DNA of 64,000 nt from assembly GCA_044224705.1 (NCBI GenBank), contig JBGAJY010000004.1, positions 5,560 to 69,559 of the forward strand. Direction: 5' to 3'. The position numbers and the translations under genes are program-made. The notes beneath the pieces were generated by a model. It did not search any database. It was not told the origin of the DNA and saw nothing but the letters and a program-made list of their open reading frames with translations. Each line of letters opens with the position of its first letter. The first letter of the stretch is position 1. Source of the stretch: M3007 sp044224705 (GTDB lineage: Bacteria > Bacteroidota > Bacteroidia > Chitinophagales > Saprospiraceae). This document shows, one piece after another, positions 8,762 to 17,255 of the stretch.

Positions 8762-8798
8762 AAACGGAGGAAGGAACGGATTGGAATTGCGGAACGGG

Positions 8799-8806
8799 CA
8801 AAGATA
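8799..8806 (-). promoter_or_regulatory. putative -7 element for the carboxylase gene
   Basis: Minus-strand TATCTTTG matches TAnnTTTG and ends 38 nt before the start codon. No good -33 TTTG was seen. Confidence 0.4.
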
Positions 8807-8830
8807 GATTTTTCATCATGGCATTGTTTC

Positions 8831-8954
8831 GCGCAGATGCTCGCAGATGTTTCACGCAGATTTTACACAGATTTTTTGCGCAGATTTTACGCAGAAAAAT
8901 TACCCGATAAATTTCTGCGTAAAATCTGTGCAAAAAATCTGTGTAAAATCTGCG
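8831..8954. repeat. palindromic intergenic repeat built from CGCAGATTTTAC units
   Basis: The arms at 8855-8897 and 8912-8954 are 43 nt each and complementary except for one position, with a 14-nt spacer. Each arm is itself made of repeats of the type CGCAGATTTTACACAGATTT. Shorter CGCAGATG copies precede the left arm. It separates the methyltransferase (3' end at 8964) from the carboxylase start. It could act as a terminator-like structure for neither gene obviously, because no clean T tract follows. Confidence 0.8.
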
Positions 8955-8963
8955 CCCCCCCCG

Positions 8964-9785
8964 TTAGCGCGGTTTCCGCAGCACCACGCCTTTGCCCACA
9001 CTCGCATTGCCCCACTGAAATAACGTACGGTCGAGCCACAACACCGCGTCTGTCAACACGGCCAGCCAGGGTTCTTTTGTGGAAGCCGGCCGAACCGTGA
9101 GCGCGGAGCCGGTATCCGTCGTCACGTTTCGCGCATTTTTTTTGAAAATACGCTGCGCCAGTCCGGTCCAGTACATTTCCAGCAAGCCAACGAGGTAGCC
9201 GCTCAATGGACGGAATTCGACGAGTTCCAGCCCTGCGTTTTGCACCCATTTTTTAAAATCGGCCGCGCCGATAAGGTACTCGTGGCCAAAGGCATAGGCG
9301 CCTTGTGAGATGGCGTACTCACGGCTGCCGTCGCCACGGGTCATTTGCCAAATGCGGTTGATGGGGTCGTAAGTGATCGGGAATTCGCGGCTCGGAAAAG
9401 TCATGATGGCGAAGCCGCCCGGTCGCAGCACCCGGGCAATTTCCTGCACCATGCGCTCGGGCCGGCCCACGTGCTCGATCACCTCGCAGGACACCAACAG
9501 ATCGAAGGAAGCCTCCGGGTGACTGAGGTTCAGGGCGTCGTCGACCTCATATTGCAGGTTCATCACCCCCCGGTTCAGGGCCCGGGCGTGGGCAATATCT
9601 TCTTCGTTCACGTCGCAGGCGATGAGCGACTGGCAGTAGCCGGCGATCATGCGGTCGTAGTCGCCCTCGCCGGTGCCCAGGTTGAGGGCCGTTTCAAAGT
9701 TTTGATTTTCAGATAGTTGCCGCAGTTTTTTTCGAACAAAGCGGTAGCGGTTCCGGAAAGTCGGAAAGAGAAATTTGAAGTTCAT
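8964..9785 (-). CDS. class I SAM-dependent methyltransferase
   Basis: A 273-residue protein with a methyltransferase type 11/UbiE-like core. Motif I is ALNLGTGEGDYDRM (about residues 33-46). An acidic ribose-binding Asp lies in LIACDVNEEDIA, DDALNL sits before SFDLLVSCEVIEHV, and the post-motif is VLRPGGFAIMTFPS. The C-terminal region is longer than the core and contains a hydrophobic stretch near LSGYLVGLLEMYWTGLAQ, so it may associate with the membrane. The substrate is unknown. It lies 28 nt downstream of the glycosyltransferase/TPR gene on the same strand, suggesting an envelope or glycan role, but this is inference. Confidence 0.85.
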   Translation of the reverse strand: MNFKFLFPTFRNRYRFVRKKLRQLSENQNFETALNLGTGEGDYDRMIAGYCQSLIACDVNEEDIAHARALNRGVMNLQYEVDDALNLSHPEASFDLLVSCEVIEHVGRPERMVQEIARVLRPGGFAIMTFPSREFPITYDPINRIWQMTRGDGSREYAISQGAYAFGHEYLIGAADFKKWVQNAGLELVEFRPLSGYLVGLLEMYWTGLAQRIFKKNARNVTTDTGSALTVRPASTKEPWLAVLTDAVLWLDRTLFQWGNASVGKGVVLRKPR

Positions 9786-9813
9786 CAGTCGGGAATCGTC
9801 GTTGGTTCGTGCG

Positions 9814-12030
9814 TCATTTCATCCTTCCGATCGCCGCGCGGTACTGCTGCGCGGCGGCGGCGTTGCCGTGGGCTTCGTAAATATCGGCGGCCAGCTGGTA
9901 GGCCTGTTTGAACGTCGGCGCGGCGCGGATCGACTTCTGCAGGTGGTTCAGCGCCGTCTGGCTTTCCCCCCTGTCGTTGGCAATGAGCGCGAGATAATAC
10001 CAGGCGGCCGCGTTGGAGGGGTCCCGTTTGGTAGCCTGTGCGAATTGCGATTCCGCCTTTTCGATGTTGTCCTTTTTGATCCAGTACAGTCCGAGCAGGT
10101 TGTTGGCCTGCGTGTCGTCGGGGTTGATGTCGAGCGCTTTTTCAGCGGCGGTTTTGGCCATGTCGAGGCTGTCGATCGAAAGATAAGCCTGGCCCAGGCC
10201 GGCCCAGGCCAGTTCATTGTCGGGCACTTTGGCCACTTCTTTGTTGAACATGTCGATGGCGGTCGGCCAATCGCCCAGTTTGGTGGCCGCCATACCCAGG
10301 GCGCAGGCTTTTTCGCTGTCTTTCAGAATAGCCAGGATGGGCACACCGTTGGCTTCGATCATGTGTACGGTGTTGTCGGGCGGCCATTTGCCGCGCTGCA
10401 GCTGCGCTCCGTCGATGAAGCGGGTCGGGTAAAGGGCATAATCCCAGGCATCATCGCAGCGGCGGTCCCATTTGAGGTATTTGAGTTTGACTTTGTCGCC
10501 GTATTTACCCAGGTATTGCTTGGCAGAGTAGTGCATATTGGTCGCGATGACCACCGTTTCGGTCATATCGGGCCGCAGGATGCCCTGTTGTTCGAGCCAT
10601 TCGATGCCCTGCCGGGTGCTGATGCCCCAGTAATCGGTTTCGAATTCGCCGAAGGCGCCTTTCACGCCGCCGATCAGCGGGTTGAAATACACATAGGGGA
10701 ATTGCCGGTTGGCCGCAATGAAGTAAGCCGAGTCGGCCAGAAGCAGCCCCAGTGCGCCGAAAGCGGCGTATTGCAGCGTTTTTTTTGTGGAAAAAATATT
10801 GACCAGTTCATTCCAGAACAAGCCCGCAGCCACCACAAGGGGCGGGTAGGCAAAGGTCAGGTGGCGCCAACCGTCGTGTATGACCGAGTTTTTATAAATG
10901 ATATAAAACACCGGGAAAATGCCCGCAAAAAGCGCCATGCTCACCCAAAGCGGGTTGTATTTTTTCAGTATCCGCGGCAAAAAAATCAGCGAACCAAGGA
11001 GTCCGGCAATGGTCGCCAGCGGGATGGTGTACAGGATCCATTTGACCGGATAGTGCCAGGGCGTGGTGTCCGACATCATGTTCGAGCCTTCGTAGAGGAC
11101 GCGGATTTTCACTTCCAGATCGGCAAATTTGGACAGGGCCACAAAAGGGTTGACCAGCGGATTTTGCAACGCGAAAGGCCAGAACAGAACAGCCAGCACA
11201 TAACCGGCCACAGCGGCGCCGAGTGTGACCACCGCATAACGGCTCAGCATCCTGGTATTGGAAAAAGCCCGCACTCCGCCGTTTTTCAGTACGAAATGCA
11301 AGCCGGCAAACATAAACAGGTAGGCAAACGAGAGCAAGCCGCCCGCCCGCGTGGCCAGGGCGATGGCCAGTCCCGCCACCAGGCCCGCGAGGTTCCACCG
11401 GTTCGGAGAAGGCATCCGGTCGAACACCGCGGCCATGGAGAAAATGGCCAGCATGTAACCTGCCGCAAAGGGGATGTCCTTCGGATTCATCAGCGAGTCG
11501 CCGACAAAACGAGGGGAAAGGAACATGATCACAAGCGTGATCAAAGCGGCGCGCCAACCGGCTATGCGTTGCGCAAAAAGTGCGGCGCAGAACATGGCGA
11601 CCCAGCCGAAAAATGCGCTCCAGAGGTGTCGCACATCATGGAAGGCAGGCTGGTTGTCCTTGAAACCCAGGGCTTTATTGGTAAAACCGGTGACGATCTC
11701 GAAAAAGCCGCCGTAAAGGTGCATGTTGCCGTCGGGGATGTGCAACGCCGCGGTGTCTTTGCCGAAAGTACCGTAGTAATTGACCAGTTTGTTGGAATAA
11801 TCCACCTGGTATTTGTCGTCGGCGTTCACGCCGGAGCCGAGCGCCAGCCAAAGCATGACCAGCAGGACAAAACCTGCCAGGCCGTAAAATATTCTGCGCA
11901 GCGAGACATCCGCCTGATCGGCGGGCGGTCGGTCGAGCCAGTCTTTGGCAGGCAACGATGTTTTGGAAGATGCAGGAGTTTTTGCCGCCTGGGCTTGCGG
12001 ACGGGGGGCGGGTTTGCCGGACTTTGCCAT
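9814..12030 (-). CDS. multi-pass membrane protein: glycosyltransferase 39-like domain with C-terminal TPR repeats
   Basis: A 738-residue protein. I start at MAKSGKPAPRPQAQ; the open frame continues upstream only through an intergenic CGATTG repeat. After a Pro/Ala-rich cytosolic head there is a helix near residues 40-60. About ten more membrane segments follow, in an arrangement like dolichyl-phosphate-mannose mannosyltransferases (family GT39), with a soluble region and then TPR units from about residue 600 (LAWAGLGQAYLSIDSLDMAK, NNLLGLYWIKKDNIEKAESQ, AAWYYLALIANDRGE). It may transfer sugar from a lipid-linked donor in the periplasm. I see no diagnostic catalytic DE pair with certainty. Confidence 0.7.
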   Translation of the reverse strand: MAKSGKPAPRPQAQAAKTPASSKTSLPAKDWLDRPPADQADVSLRRIFYGLAGFVLLVMLWLALGSGVNADDKYQVDYSNKLVNYYGTFGKDTAALHIPDGNMHLYGGFFEIVTGFTNKALGFKDNQPAFHDVRHLWSAFFGWVAMFCAALFAQRIAGWRAALITLVIMFLSPRFVGDSLMNPKDIPFAAGYMLAIFSMAAVFDRMPSPNRWNLAGLVAGLAIALATRAGGLLSFAYLFMFAGLHFVLKNGGVRAFSNTRMLSRYAVVTLGAAVAGYVLAVLFWPFALQNPLVNPFVALSKFADLEVKIRVLYEGSNMMSDTTPWHYPVKWILYTIPLATIAGLLGSLIFLPRILKKYNPLWVSMALFAGIFPVFYIIYKNSVIHDGWRHLTFAYPPLVVAAGLFWNELVNIFSTKKTLQYAAFGALGLLLADSAYFIAANRQFPYVYFNPLIGGVKGAFGEFETDYWGISTRQGIEWLEQQGILRPDMTETVVIATNMHYSAKQYLGKYGDKVKLKYLKWDRRCDDAWDYALYPTRFIDGAQLQRGKWPPDNTVHMIEANGVPILAILKDSEKACALGMAATKLGDWPTAIDMFNKEVAKVPDNELAWAGLGQAYLSIDSLDMAKTAAEKALDINPDDTQANNLLGLYWIKKDNIEKAESQFAQATKRDPSNAAAWYYLALIANDRGESQTALNHLQKSIRAAPTFKQAYQLAADIYEAHGNAAAAQQYRAAIGRMK

Positions 12031-12033
12031 TGT

Positions 12034-12130
12034 TCGATTGATCGATTGTTCGATTGGCCGATTAATTCGATTTATTTTGATCGCGCAGAATCGAAAAAAC
12101 GAATCGAGCGGATCAATCAAATCAACCAAC
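12034..12130. repeat. degenerate inverted CGATTG-type repeat
   Basis: Runs of TTCGATTGATCGATTG type on the left (12034-12070) face a loosely complementary AATCGA/GATCAATC region on the right (12088-12125). It is a weaker relative of the perfect palindrome at 12416-12493. It lies between the TPR membrane protein start and the small membrane protein stop. Confidence 0.55.
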
Positions 12131-12166
12131 CTGGGGCTGCAAGGTAAGAAGTTTTGCAGCCTCCCG

Positions 12167-12397
12167 TCAATGCCCCGCTTGCCGGGTAAAATACCAGACC
12201 ATCAGCGCCGCAAAGAGCAGCAGGAGCAGCATGAGTACTACCGTGCCCAGTTGCAAAAAACGAATGCCCCGGCGGCGGCCCCGCTCGCGCCGGTGTGATT
12301 TTTCGAGTCGCCTTTCCAACTTTTGCCAGACCTGCTCGGAGGGCCGCTCGTGGAGCTTGGACTCGTTTTCTTTGAAAAAATCAAAAAGATCAGGCAT
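12167..12397 (-). CDS. small single-helix membrane protein, possible mini anti-sigma factor
   Basis: 76 residues starting MPDLFDFFKENESKLHERPS. Upstream codons come from a CGATTG palindrome and are excluded. The cytosolic head contains SEQVWQKLERRLEK, which resembles the pattern at the head of many Bacteroidota anti-sigma proteins. It is followed by a very basic stretch (RRERGRRRG) and one transmembrane helix (about residues 48-68). It lies directly downstream of an ECF sigma factor gene on the same strand, separated by the palindrome. An anti-sigma role is inference from position and that short motif; it has no periplasmic sensor domain. Confidence 0.6.
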   Translation of the reverse strand: MPDLFDFFKENESKLHERPSEQVWQKLERRLEKSHRRERGRRRGIRFLQLGTVVLMLLLLLFAALMVWYFTRQAGH

Positions 12398-12415
12398 AAG
12401 ATTAAGTCGATTGTT

Positions 12416-12493
12416 CGATTGTTTCGATTGACCGATTGTTTCGATTGTATGCGATCGTGTAAAATCGAAACAATCGGTCAATCGAAACAATCG
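12416..12493. repeat. perfect 31-bp inverted repeat made of CGATTGTTT units
   Basis: Arms 12416-12446 and 12463-12493 are exact reverse complements separated by 16 nt. Each arm repeats CGATTGTTTCGATTGACC-like units. It sits between the sigma factor stop (12496) and the small membrane protein start (12397), so it would form a strong hairpin in a shared mRNA. There is no T tract typical of a terminator. Confidence 0.85.
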
Positions 12494-12495
12494 AA

Positions 12496-13029
12496 TCAAT
12501 GAGAGTATCCTTTCGCTTTCAACAATTGCCGCAGTTTTTCCTTGGCCAGAATCAGTTGCGACTTGCTCGTATTGATGCTGATGCCGAGCAAATCCGCGAT
12601 TTCCTGGTGTTTGTAGCCTTCCAGCACGTAGAGGTTAAAAATCGTCCGGTAGCCGGTTGGCAGGGTATCGAGGAGTTCAAGTATTTCGCGGGCCGACAGT
12701 TCGGCTTCGATGGAAAAACTGTCGGAGGCCTCCGCGATGTTCAATTCGTCGCCGGGAAACAGCAAATTATTGCCTTTTCTCAGTTTCATCAAGGCTTCGT
12801 TCACCACAATCCGGCGAATCCAGCCCTCAAAACTTCCGGCGCCTGAGTAAGATTCAATCTGGCTGAACACCTTGAACAAACCAGTGACAAGAGCTTCCTC
12901 CGCATCCTCGCGCGAACGCAGGTAGCGCCGGCACACGCTGAACATCAGTGGTGCGTACCGCTCGTAGAGCCATTTCTGGGCCCCGCGGTCCTGGGCTCTG
13001 AGCCGTTCGAGGAGTTCGGGTTCGGTCAA
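12496..13029 (-). CDS. ECF-type RNA polymerase sigma factor
   Basis: A 177-residue sigma-70 family protein with region 2 (LYERYAPLMFSVCRRYLRSR, DAEEALVTGLFKVFSQI, then SFEGWIRRIVVNEALMKLRK) and region 4 (LPTGYRTIFNLYVLEGYKHQ, EIADLLGISINTSKSQL). It lacks regions 1 and 3, as expected for the extracytoplasmic function group. It probably directs a specialised envelope or stress regulon. The small single-helix gene directly downstream may be its regulator. Confidence 0.93.
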   Translation of the reverse strand: MTEPELLERLRAQDRGAQKWLYERYAPLMFSVCRRYLRSREDAEEALVTGLFKVFSQIESYSGAGSFEGWIRRIVVNEALMKLRKGNNLLFPGDELNIAEASDSFSIEAELSAREILELLDTLPTGYRTIFNLYVLEGYKHQEIADLLGISINTSKSQLILAKEKLRQLLKAKGYSH

Positions 13030-13147
13030 GGTGGAAGTTTGGAAATTGGAAATTTTTACGCGGTCCGTGGGGTTCTGAAGGGTAAGATGAGGTTTTGCCC
13101 CGAATTTGGCGGGTAAGGCTGAGAAATATTTCCATTTTCAAAACCCG

Positions 13148-13155
13148 TACTTTTG
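13148..13155 (+). promoter_or_regulatory. putative -7 element of lysA
   Basis: TACTTTTG matches TAnnTTTG and lies 57 nt upstream of the lysA GTG start. A -33 match is not evident. Confidence 0.35.
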
Positions 13156-13212
13156 CGCCTCCATAACCGGTCAACATAAAATTTCCAATTTCTAATATCC
13201 AATCTCCACCCT

Positions 13213-14469
13213 GTGCAACTCATCGACGGAAAATATCAATTCGAAGGCGGCATCGATCCGCTGGAACTGTGCAAAACCTACGGCACCCCGCTTTACGTGT
13301 ACGACGCGGCCATCATGCAGCGCCAGTACGAACGGCTCACCCAGGCGTTCAACTATCCCAAACTGCATATTCACTACGCCTGCAAGGCATTGACCAATCT
13401 GGCCGTCATGCGCCTGTTCCGCCAATGGGGCGCCGGTCTCGATTGCGTGTCTATTCAAGAGGTGCAATTGGGTTTGCTGGCGGGTTTTGAGCCGACCGAC
13501 ATCCTTTACACCCCCAATTTTGCGGGCGCCGACGAATACGAAGAAGCCGTTCGCCTGGGCATCAAGATCAATATCGATGCCATCCCCATGCTCGAAAACT
13601 GGGGTTTGCACCACCGCGACGTGCCGGTCTGCATCCGCATCAATCCGCACCTCATGGCCGGCGGCAACGAAAAAATCAGCGTAGGGCACATCGATTCCAA
13701 ATTCGGCATCAGCATCCACCAATTGCCCCACGTGATGCGCATCGTGGAAAGTCAGGGACTGAAAATCGAAGGCCTGCACATGCACACTGGCTCCGATATT
13801 CTCGACGTGGACGTGTTCCTGCGCGGCGCCGACATCCTGTTCGAAGCTGCCCGCAAATTCCCCGATCTCCAGTATATCGACCTCGGCAGCGGCTTCAAAG
13901 TGCCTTACAAAACCGACGACATCGAAACGGACGTGGAAGAACTGGGCGAAAAACTGAGCCGGCGTTTCAGCGAATTTTGTGAGGAATACGGCCGTGAACT
14001 GACCCTGATGTTCGAGCCGGGCAAGTTCCTTGTAAGCGAAGCGGGTTACCTTTTTGCCCGTTGCACCCTGGTGAAACAGACGACTTCAACGGTGTTTGTA
14101 GGCCTGAATACGGGCCTCAATCACCTGATCCGCCCGATGTTCTACGGCTCATACCACAAAATCATCAACGTGACCGAGCCGCAGTTCAAACCACGGATTT
14201 ATACCGTTGTGGGAAATATCTGCGAAACCGACACTTTTGGGGTCGACCGGCGCATCCCCGAAGTCGTGGAGGGCGACATCCTTTGTTTTTACAACGCCGG
14301 CGCCTATGGCTGGATGATGGCTTCGAACTACAATTCCAGGCCGCGACCCGCCGAGGTGCTGCTGCTCGACGGCAAAGCCCACCTGATCCGCAAACGAGAA
14401 ACACTGGAAGATTTGACCCGCAATCAGCTGCCACTGGAAGTACCCGTCGAGGCGCCCGTTAAAGTCTGA
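13213..14469 (+). CDS. lysA: diaminopimelate decarboxylase
   Basis: PLP enzyme making L-lysine from meso-diaminopimelate; cytoplasmic. The 418 residues have the alanine-racemase-like barrel with the PLP lysine in HYACKALTN (about residue 59), HMHTGSDIL, the glycine-rich LGSGFKVPY, EPGKFLVSEAG, the CxSxD-like NICETDTFGVDR, and the C-terminal GAYGWMMASNYNSRPRPAEV. It starts with GTG; no better ATG lies nearby in frame. The 3' end overlaps the convergent nitrilase gene by 11 nt. Confidence 0.95.
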   Translation: MQLIDGKYQFEGGIDPLELCKTYGTPLYVYDAAIMQRQYERLTQAFNYPKLHIHYACKALTNLAVMRLFRQWGAGLDCVSIQEVQLGLLAGFEPTDILYTPNFAGADEYEEAVRLGIKINIDAIPMLENWGLHHRDVPVCIRINPHLMAGGNEKISVGHIDSKFGISIHQLPHVMRIVESQGLKIEGLHMHTGSDILDVDVFLRGADILFEAARKFPDLQYIDLGSGFKVPYKTDDIETDVEELGEKLSRRFSEFCEEYGRELTLMFEPGKFLVSEAGYLFARCTLVKQTTSTVFVGLNTGLNHLIRPMFYGSYHKIINVTEPQFKPRIYTVVGNICETDTFGVDRRIPEVVEGDILCFYNAGAYGWMMASNYNSRPRPAEVLLLDGKAHLIRKRETLEDLTRNQLPLEVPVEAPVKV

Positions 14470-15352
14470 CGCGCCGGACCACGGGATCGCCTCCCGCAAT
14501 ACGGTAGCCCAGGCGTTGCTGGTCTTTGAAATTGAACACCTGCCCGGCCGCCCTTACGGTTTTGATTTTTTGAAAATCAAGGTCTTGCATCAGCCAGCCG
14601 GCTTGCTGCGGCGGCCGCTGAGCCACAACACCCTCTTCGGGAAGGCCCGCATCCGGCGTGGTGTAAATGGCCGCAAAGCCATAGTTCAGATCTACCGCGG
14701 GCGACCACGGGGCTTCCCCTATGGTTTGAGCGACGGCCACGAAGCACTGGTTTTCCAAGGCCCGCGCCCGCGCGCCGACGTGCACCCGGGTGGCGCCACG
14801 AATGGTTTCGGTGCAACTGGGCGCCACGATCAGCTCCGCACCCTGTGCGCACAGCAGCTTCGCCCCAACCGGAAATTCCAGGTCGTAGCATATCTGGATG
14901 CCGAAGGCGCCCCAATCGGTTTCGAAAACACTCAGCACCGGGGGAGCGGCTTGAACGCCCCATTCTTCGTCTTCAAAACGGGTCATGAACCACTTGTCCT
15001 GTTGGCCGGCGAGGCCATTTTTTGAAAAAACATAGGCGCGGTTGAACACCTGGCCGCCTTCGGTCACGGGCAAACTGGGCGCTACGATCACGGTTGGCCA
15101 GCGGCGCGAAAGTTCGGCAAAGGTGGCGAGGAAATCGGCCCGGAGCCGGTCCATAGCGCTGATCTGCAGGCGCAGGTCGTTTCGCTCCGCATCGGGCAAC
15201 AGGCTGGCCAGTTCCATGGCGCCGTATTCCGGGAACACGAGCAACTGAGCGCCCTGGCGCGCCGCTTCTTCAACCCATCGGCTGATGTGCTCCTGCCATT
15301 CGGCAAAACTGGAAAAGAAGGTGATCGGGTATTGAGCGGCGGCAATTTTCAT
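14459..15352 (-). CDS. carbon-nitrogen hydrolase (nitrilase superfamily)
   Basis: 297 residues. The Glu-Lys-Cys triad is visible as FPEYGAME (Glu about 42), Lys in QQDKWFMTRFE, and Cys in GIQICYDLEFP. The fold hydrolyses amides or nitriles, and this branch resembles omega-amidase/N-carbamoylputrescine-amidase-like proteins, but the exact substrate is not clear. Three genes follow one another on this strand (NTF2-like, GNAT, this one), suggesting an operon. Its stop overlaps the end of lysA. Confidence 0.9.
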   Translation of the reverse strand: MKIAAAQYPITFFSSFAEWQEHISRWVEEAARQGAQLLVFPEYGAMELASLLPDAERNDLRLQISAMDRLRADFLATFAELSRRWPTVIVAPSLPVTEGGQVFNRAYVFSKNGLAGQQDKWFMTRFEDEEWGVQAAPPVLSVFETDWGAFGIQICYDLEFPVGAKLLCAQGAELIVAPSCTETIRGATRVHVGARARALENQCFVAVAQTIGEAPWSPAVDLNYGFAAIYTTPDAGLPEEGVVAQRPPQQAGWLMQDLDFQKIKTVRAAGQVFNFKDQQRLGYRIAGGDPVVRRVRL

Positions 15353-15370
15353 GGTAGAAAGGTCCGTTTT

Positions 15371-15991
15371 TCAAGGCAAACGCCTCAGCCAATACACCAT
15401 CGGCTTGGAGGTGGAGGCGGGTTCGCCGAGGTCCGGCCAGTCGAACAGGCTTTGCAAACGGGGCTCTTTCCGGTACCCGCGTTTTGTCCAGAAAGCGTCC
15501 AGTGGCTGATAATTCGGGGGCCGAAGCGGATGATCGTCCGGGCGGACAACGGCACAAAAACACGTGTATTCATACCCGCCAAAACTGGCGGCATGCGCCT
15601 CGCGTTCATCAAAAAAACGGTGCCCCAGGCCGATGCCCCGGTACGCCGGCAGCAGAAGGCTTTCGCCGAAATAAAAGATTTTGGAGAGATCGTAACCGGC
15701 GTTGACGAAGGGTTCACGGACCTCTTCGGTCTCGTCGCTGAGCGGGATACAGGTTGTCGCGCCCACCATTTGCCCTTCGTCGTATACCGCGAAAAGGAAA
15801 GAGCGGGGCGAGTTGGCGTAGGTTTGGAGGTAGGCTTTTTCGTAGTCGACCGTGCCTTCGTAGAGGTACGGGAAGTCGCGAAAAACGCTGATGCGCAACC
15901 GCGCGAGGTCCTCGAATACCTCGGCGAATTGAGCGCCGGTTTTTCGAAAAAAGCTCAGATCGGCATTCATTTTTCGATCAATTTCATCCAC
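15371..15991 (-). CDS. GNAT family N-acetyltransferase
   Basis: 206 residues with the acetyl-CoA-binding loop in LLLPAYRGIGLGHRFFDERE (about residues 113-132) and preceding strands FLFAVYDEGQMVGATTCIPL. The end (RLQSLFDWPDLGEPASTSKP) resembles a subgroup often annotated simply as GNAT. The acceptor is unknown. Its start overlaps the stop of the upstream NTF2-like gene by 25 nt, indicating translational coupling. Confidence 0.85.
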   Translation of the reverse strand: MDEIDRKMNADLSFFRKTGAQFAEVFEDLARLRISVFRDFPYLYEGTVDYEKAYLQTYANSPRSFLFAVYDEGQMVGATTCIPLSDETEEVREPFVNAGYDLSKIFYFGESLLLPAYRGIGLGHRFFDEREAHAASFGGYEYTCFCAVVRPDDHPLRPPNYQPLDAFWTKRGYRKEPRLQSLFDWPDLGEPASTSKPMVYWLRRLP

Positions 15992-16368
15992 AACGGGAGG
16001 TTGTAATAGGTCGTCACACGGTGGATTTTGCCTTCGTTCACTTCGAGGAAAGCCCCGGCGGGCAGCACGTATTTCTGGCCGGTGGCGGGCGGCAGGTCGC
16101 TGTCCGTTTTTTTATACATGCCGTTTACAGTGAATTCGCAGGCCACGCGCCGGCCGGTTTCGTCGGCCATCACGACCAAGTCGGCAAGGGTTTCGTCGTA
16201 GCATTCGTCCATGTGCTGCAAAAATTCTCTGAAGTGTTCCAGGCCGAAATACGAATCGCCCTGGTTGGCATCGTGCCGCACATTGGGGTCGAGCAGGGCG
16301 AGCATGCCGGCCCAGTCTTTCCGGTTGAAGCAATTGTAATACTTTTGGACAATTTCAATCGAAGTCAT
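15967..16368 (-). CDS. SnoaL/NTF2-like ketosteroid-isomerase-fold protein
   Basis: 133 residues from MTSIEIVQKYYNCFNRKDWA; an upstream extension of the frame reads into the region before the divergent phosphatase and looks non-coding. The pattern YNCFNRKDWAGMLALLDPNV and a closing GKIHRVTTYYNLPLW fits the SnoaL-like alpha/beta cone fold. Such proteins are isomerases, hydrolases or binding proteins, so no function is assigned. First gene of the minus-strand trio with GNAT and nitrilase. Confidence 0.82.
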   Translation of the reverse strand: MTSIEIVQKYYNCFNRKDWAGMLALLDPNVRHDANQGDSYFGLEHFREFLQHMDECYDETLADLVVMADETGRRVACEFTVNGMYKKTDSDLPPATGQKYVLPAGAFLEVNEGKIHRVTTYYNLPLWMKLIEK

Positions 16369-16469
16369 CAAACAATGCGGGTTGAGTGGTTCAAAATGCG
16401 CGGCAAGAACCGCAGCTTTGAGCAAAAAAACAACCTGAAACACCCTTCCCACCCAACTGTTGAAGTAAA

Positions 16470-17093
16470 ATGTCGATCGTTTCTGCACTCCGGCTGTCCT
16501 TTTTCGCAGGGTCTTTTTTGCTGCTGTTCCTTGCTTGCCAATCTGATCGGCCTAAAGGCCAGCCCTCCCCTCCCCTGCTCGTGGCCGTCGGGCCCGATGG
16601 CACGCTCGTTTTTAACGACAGCAGCACGCATGCCATCCCGCACTACGGCGACACGGCTTACCTGGTGATCTATGCCGTGCGGCATTGTGAAAAGAAAAAG
16701 GACGGCACGGACAATCCGGACTTGTCGGCTGAAGGCCTGGCTCGTGCCGAACGCCTGGGCAAAATCCTCGACAATGCGCGCATCGACCGTATCTGTACCA
16801 CCAACACCAAACGCACACTGCAAACCGGCGAAACGGTGAAACGTTACGCCGCCGACCCACCCATTGAAACCTTCCCGGTGGCCGCGCAGAACGACTGGCT
16901 GGTCGAATTGCTGCAGGCCGGCGGCGGCAAGCGGTACGTCTACGTGGGACATTCCAACACAGTTCCAAGCTTGCTCAACACCCTTTTGGGACACCAGGAG
17001 TACGATAATTTACCGGACGAGGAATTCGGTCGGTTTTATGTCGTGGTCACAAAAGGGATTGGCCAAACGGAAGTACTGGAGTTAAATTACTGA
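16470..17093 (+). CDS. histidine phosphatase family lipoprotein
   Basis: 207 residues. A lipoprotein signal ends at LLLFLAC (Cys about 23), so the protein is predicted at the cell envelope. The phosphoglycerate-mutase-like domain carries the catalytic RHC motif (IYAVRHCEKKKDG, Arg/His about 71-72), DLSAEGLARAERLGKI, TNTKRTLQTGETV, and the second His in YVGHSNTVPSLL. The substrate is unknown; surface-exposed members often dephosphorylate small phosphate esters. Confidence 0.88.
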   Translation: MSIVSALRLSFFAGSFLLLFLACQSDRPKGQPSPPLLVAVGPDGTLVFNDSSTHAIPHYGDTAYLVIYAVRHCEKKKDGTDNPDLSAEGLARAERLGKILDNARIDRICTTNTKRTLQTGETVKRYAADPPIETFPVAAQNDWLVELLQAGGGKRYVYVGHSNTVPSLLNTLLGHQEYDNLPDEEFGRFYVVVTKGIGQTEVLELNY

Positions 17094-17185
17094 ACGGGCG
17101 CACCAAATGACTATTTCACCAAACAGAAAACTGGCAAATTTTTCCATTAAAAAACCGGCATAACTCAGCAGGAACACTGCGAGGG

Positions 17186-17214
17186 TTTGAGATTTAAAAA
17201 ATTTCCTAAGTTTG
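17186..17214 (+). promoter_or_regulatory. putative promoter of the metalloprotease gene
   Basis: TTTG at 17186-17189, 17 nt, then TAAGTTTG at 17207-17214. The spacer is slightly short for the Bacteroidota consensus. It ends 41 nt before the chosen ATG, which supports that start. Confidence 0.4.
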
Positions 17215-17255
17215 TCCGGAATCTTTTTTTATTCATCAAATCAAACTTTCGCTTT

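Noticed and set aside
12031..12129. Extension of the TPR membrane protein through the CGATTG repeat
   Set aside because: The extra 33 residues are repeat-derived; the ATG at 12030 gives a normal cytosolic head.
9775..12147. 790-codon plus-strand open frame
   Set aside because: Shadow of the membrane TPR protein; composition rich in Arg, His and Val without domain features.
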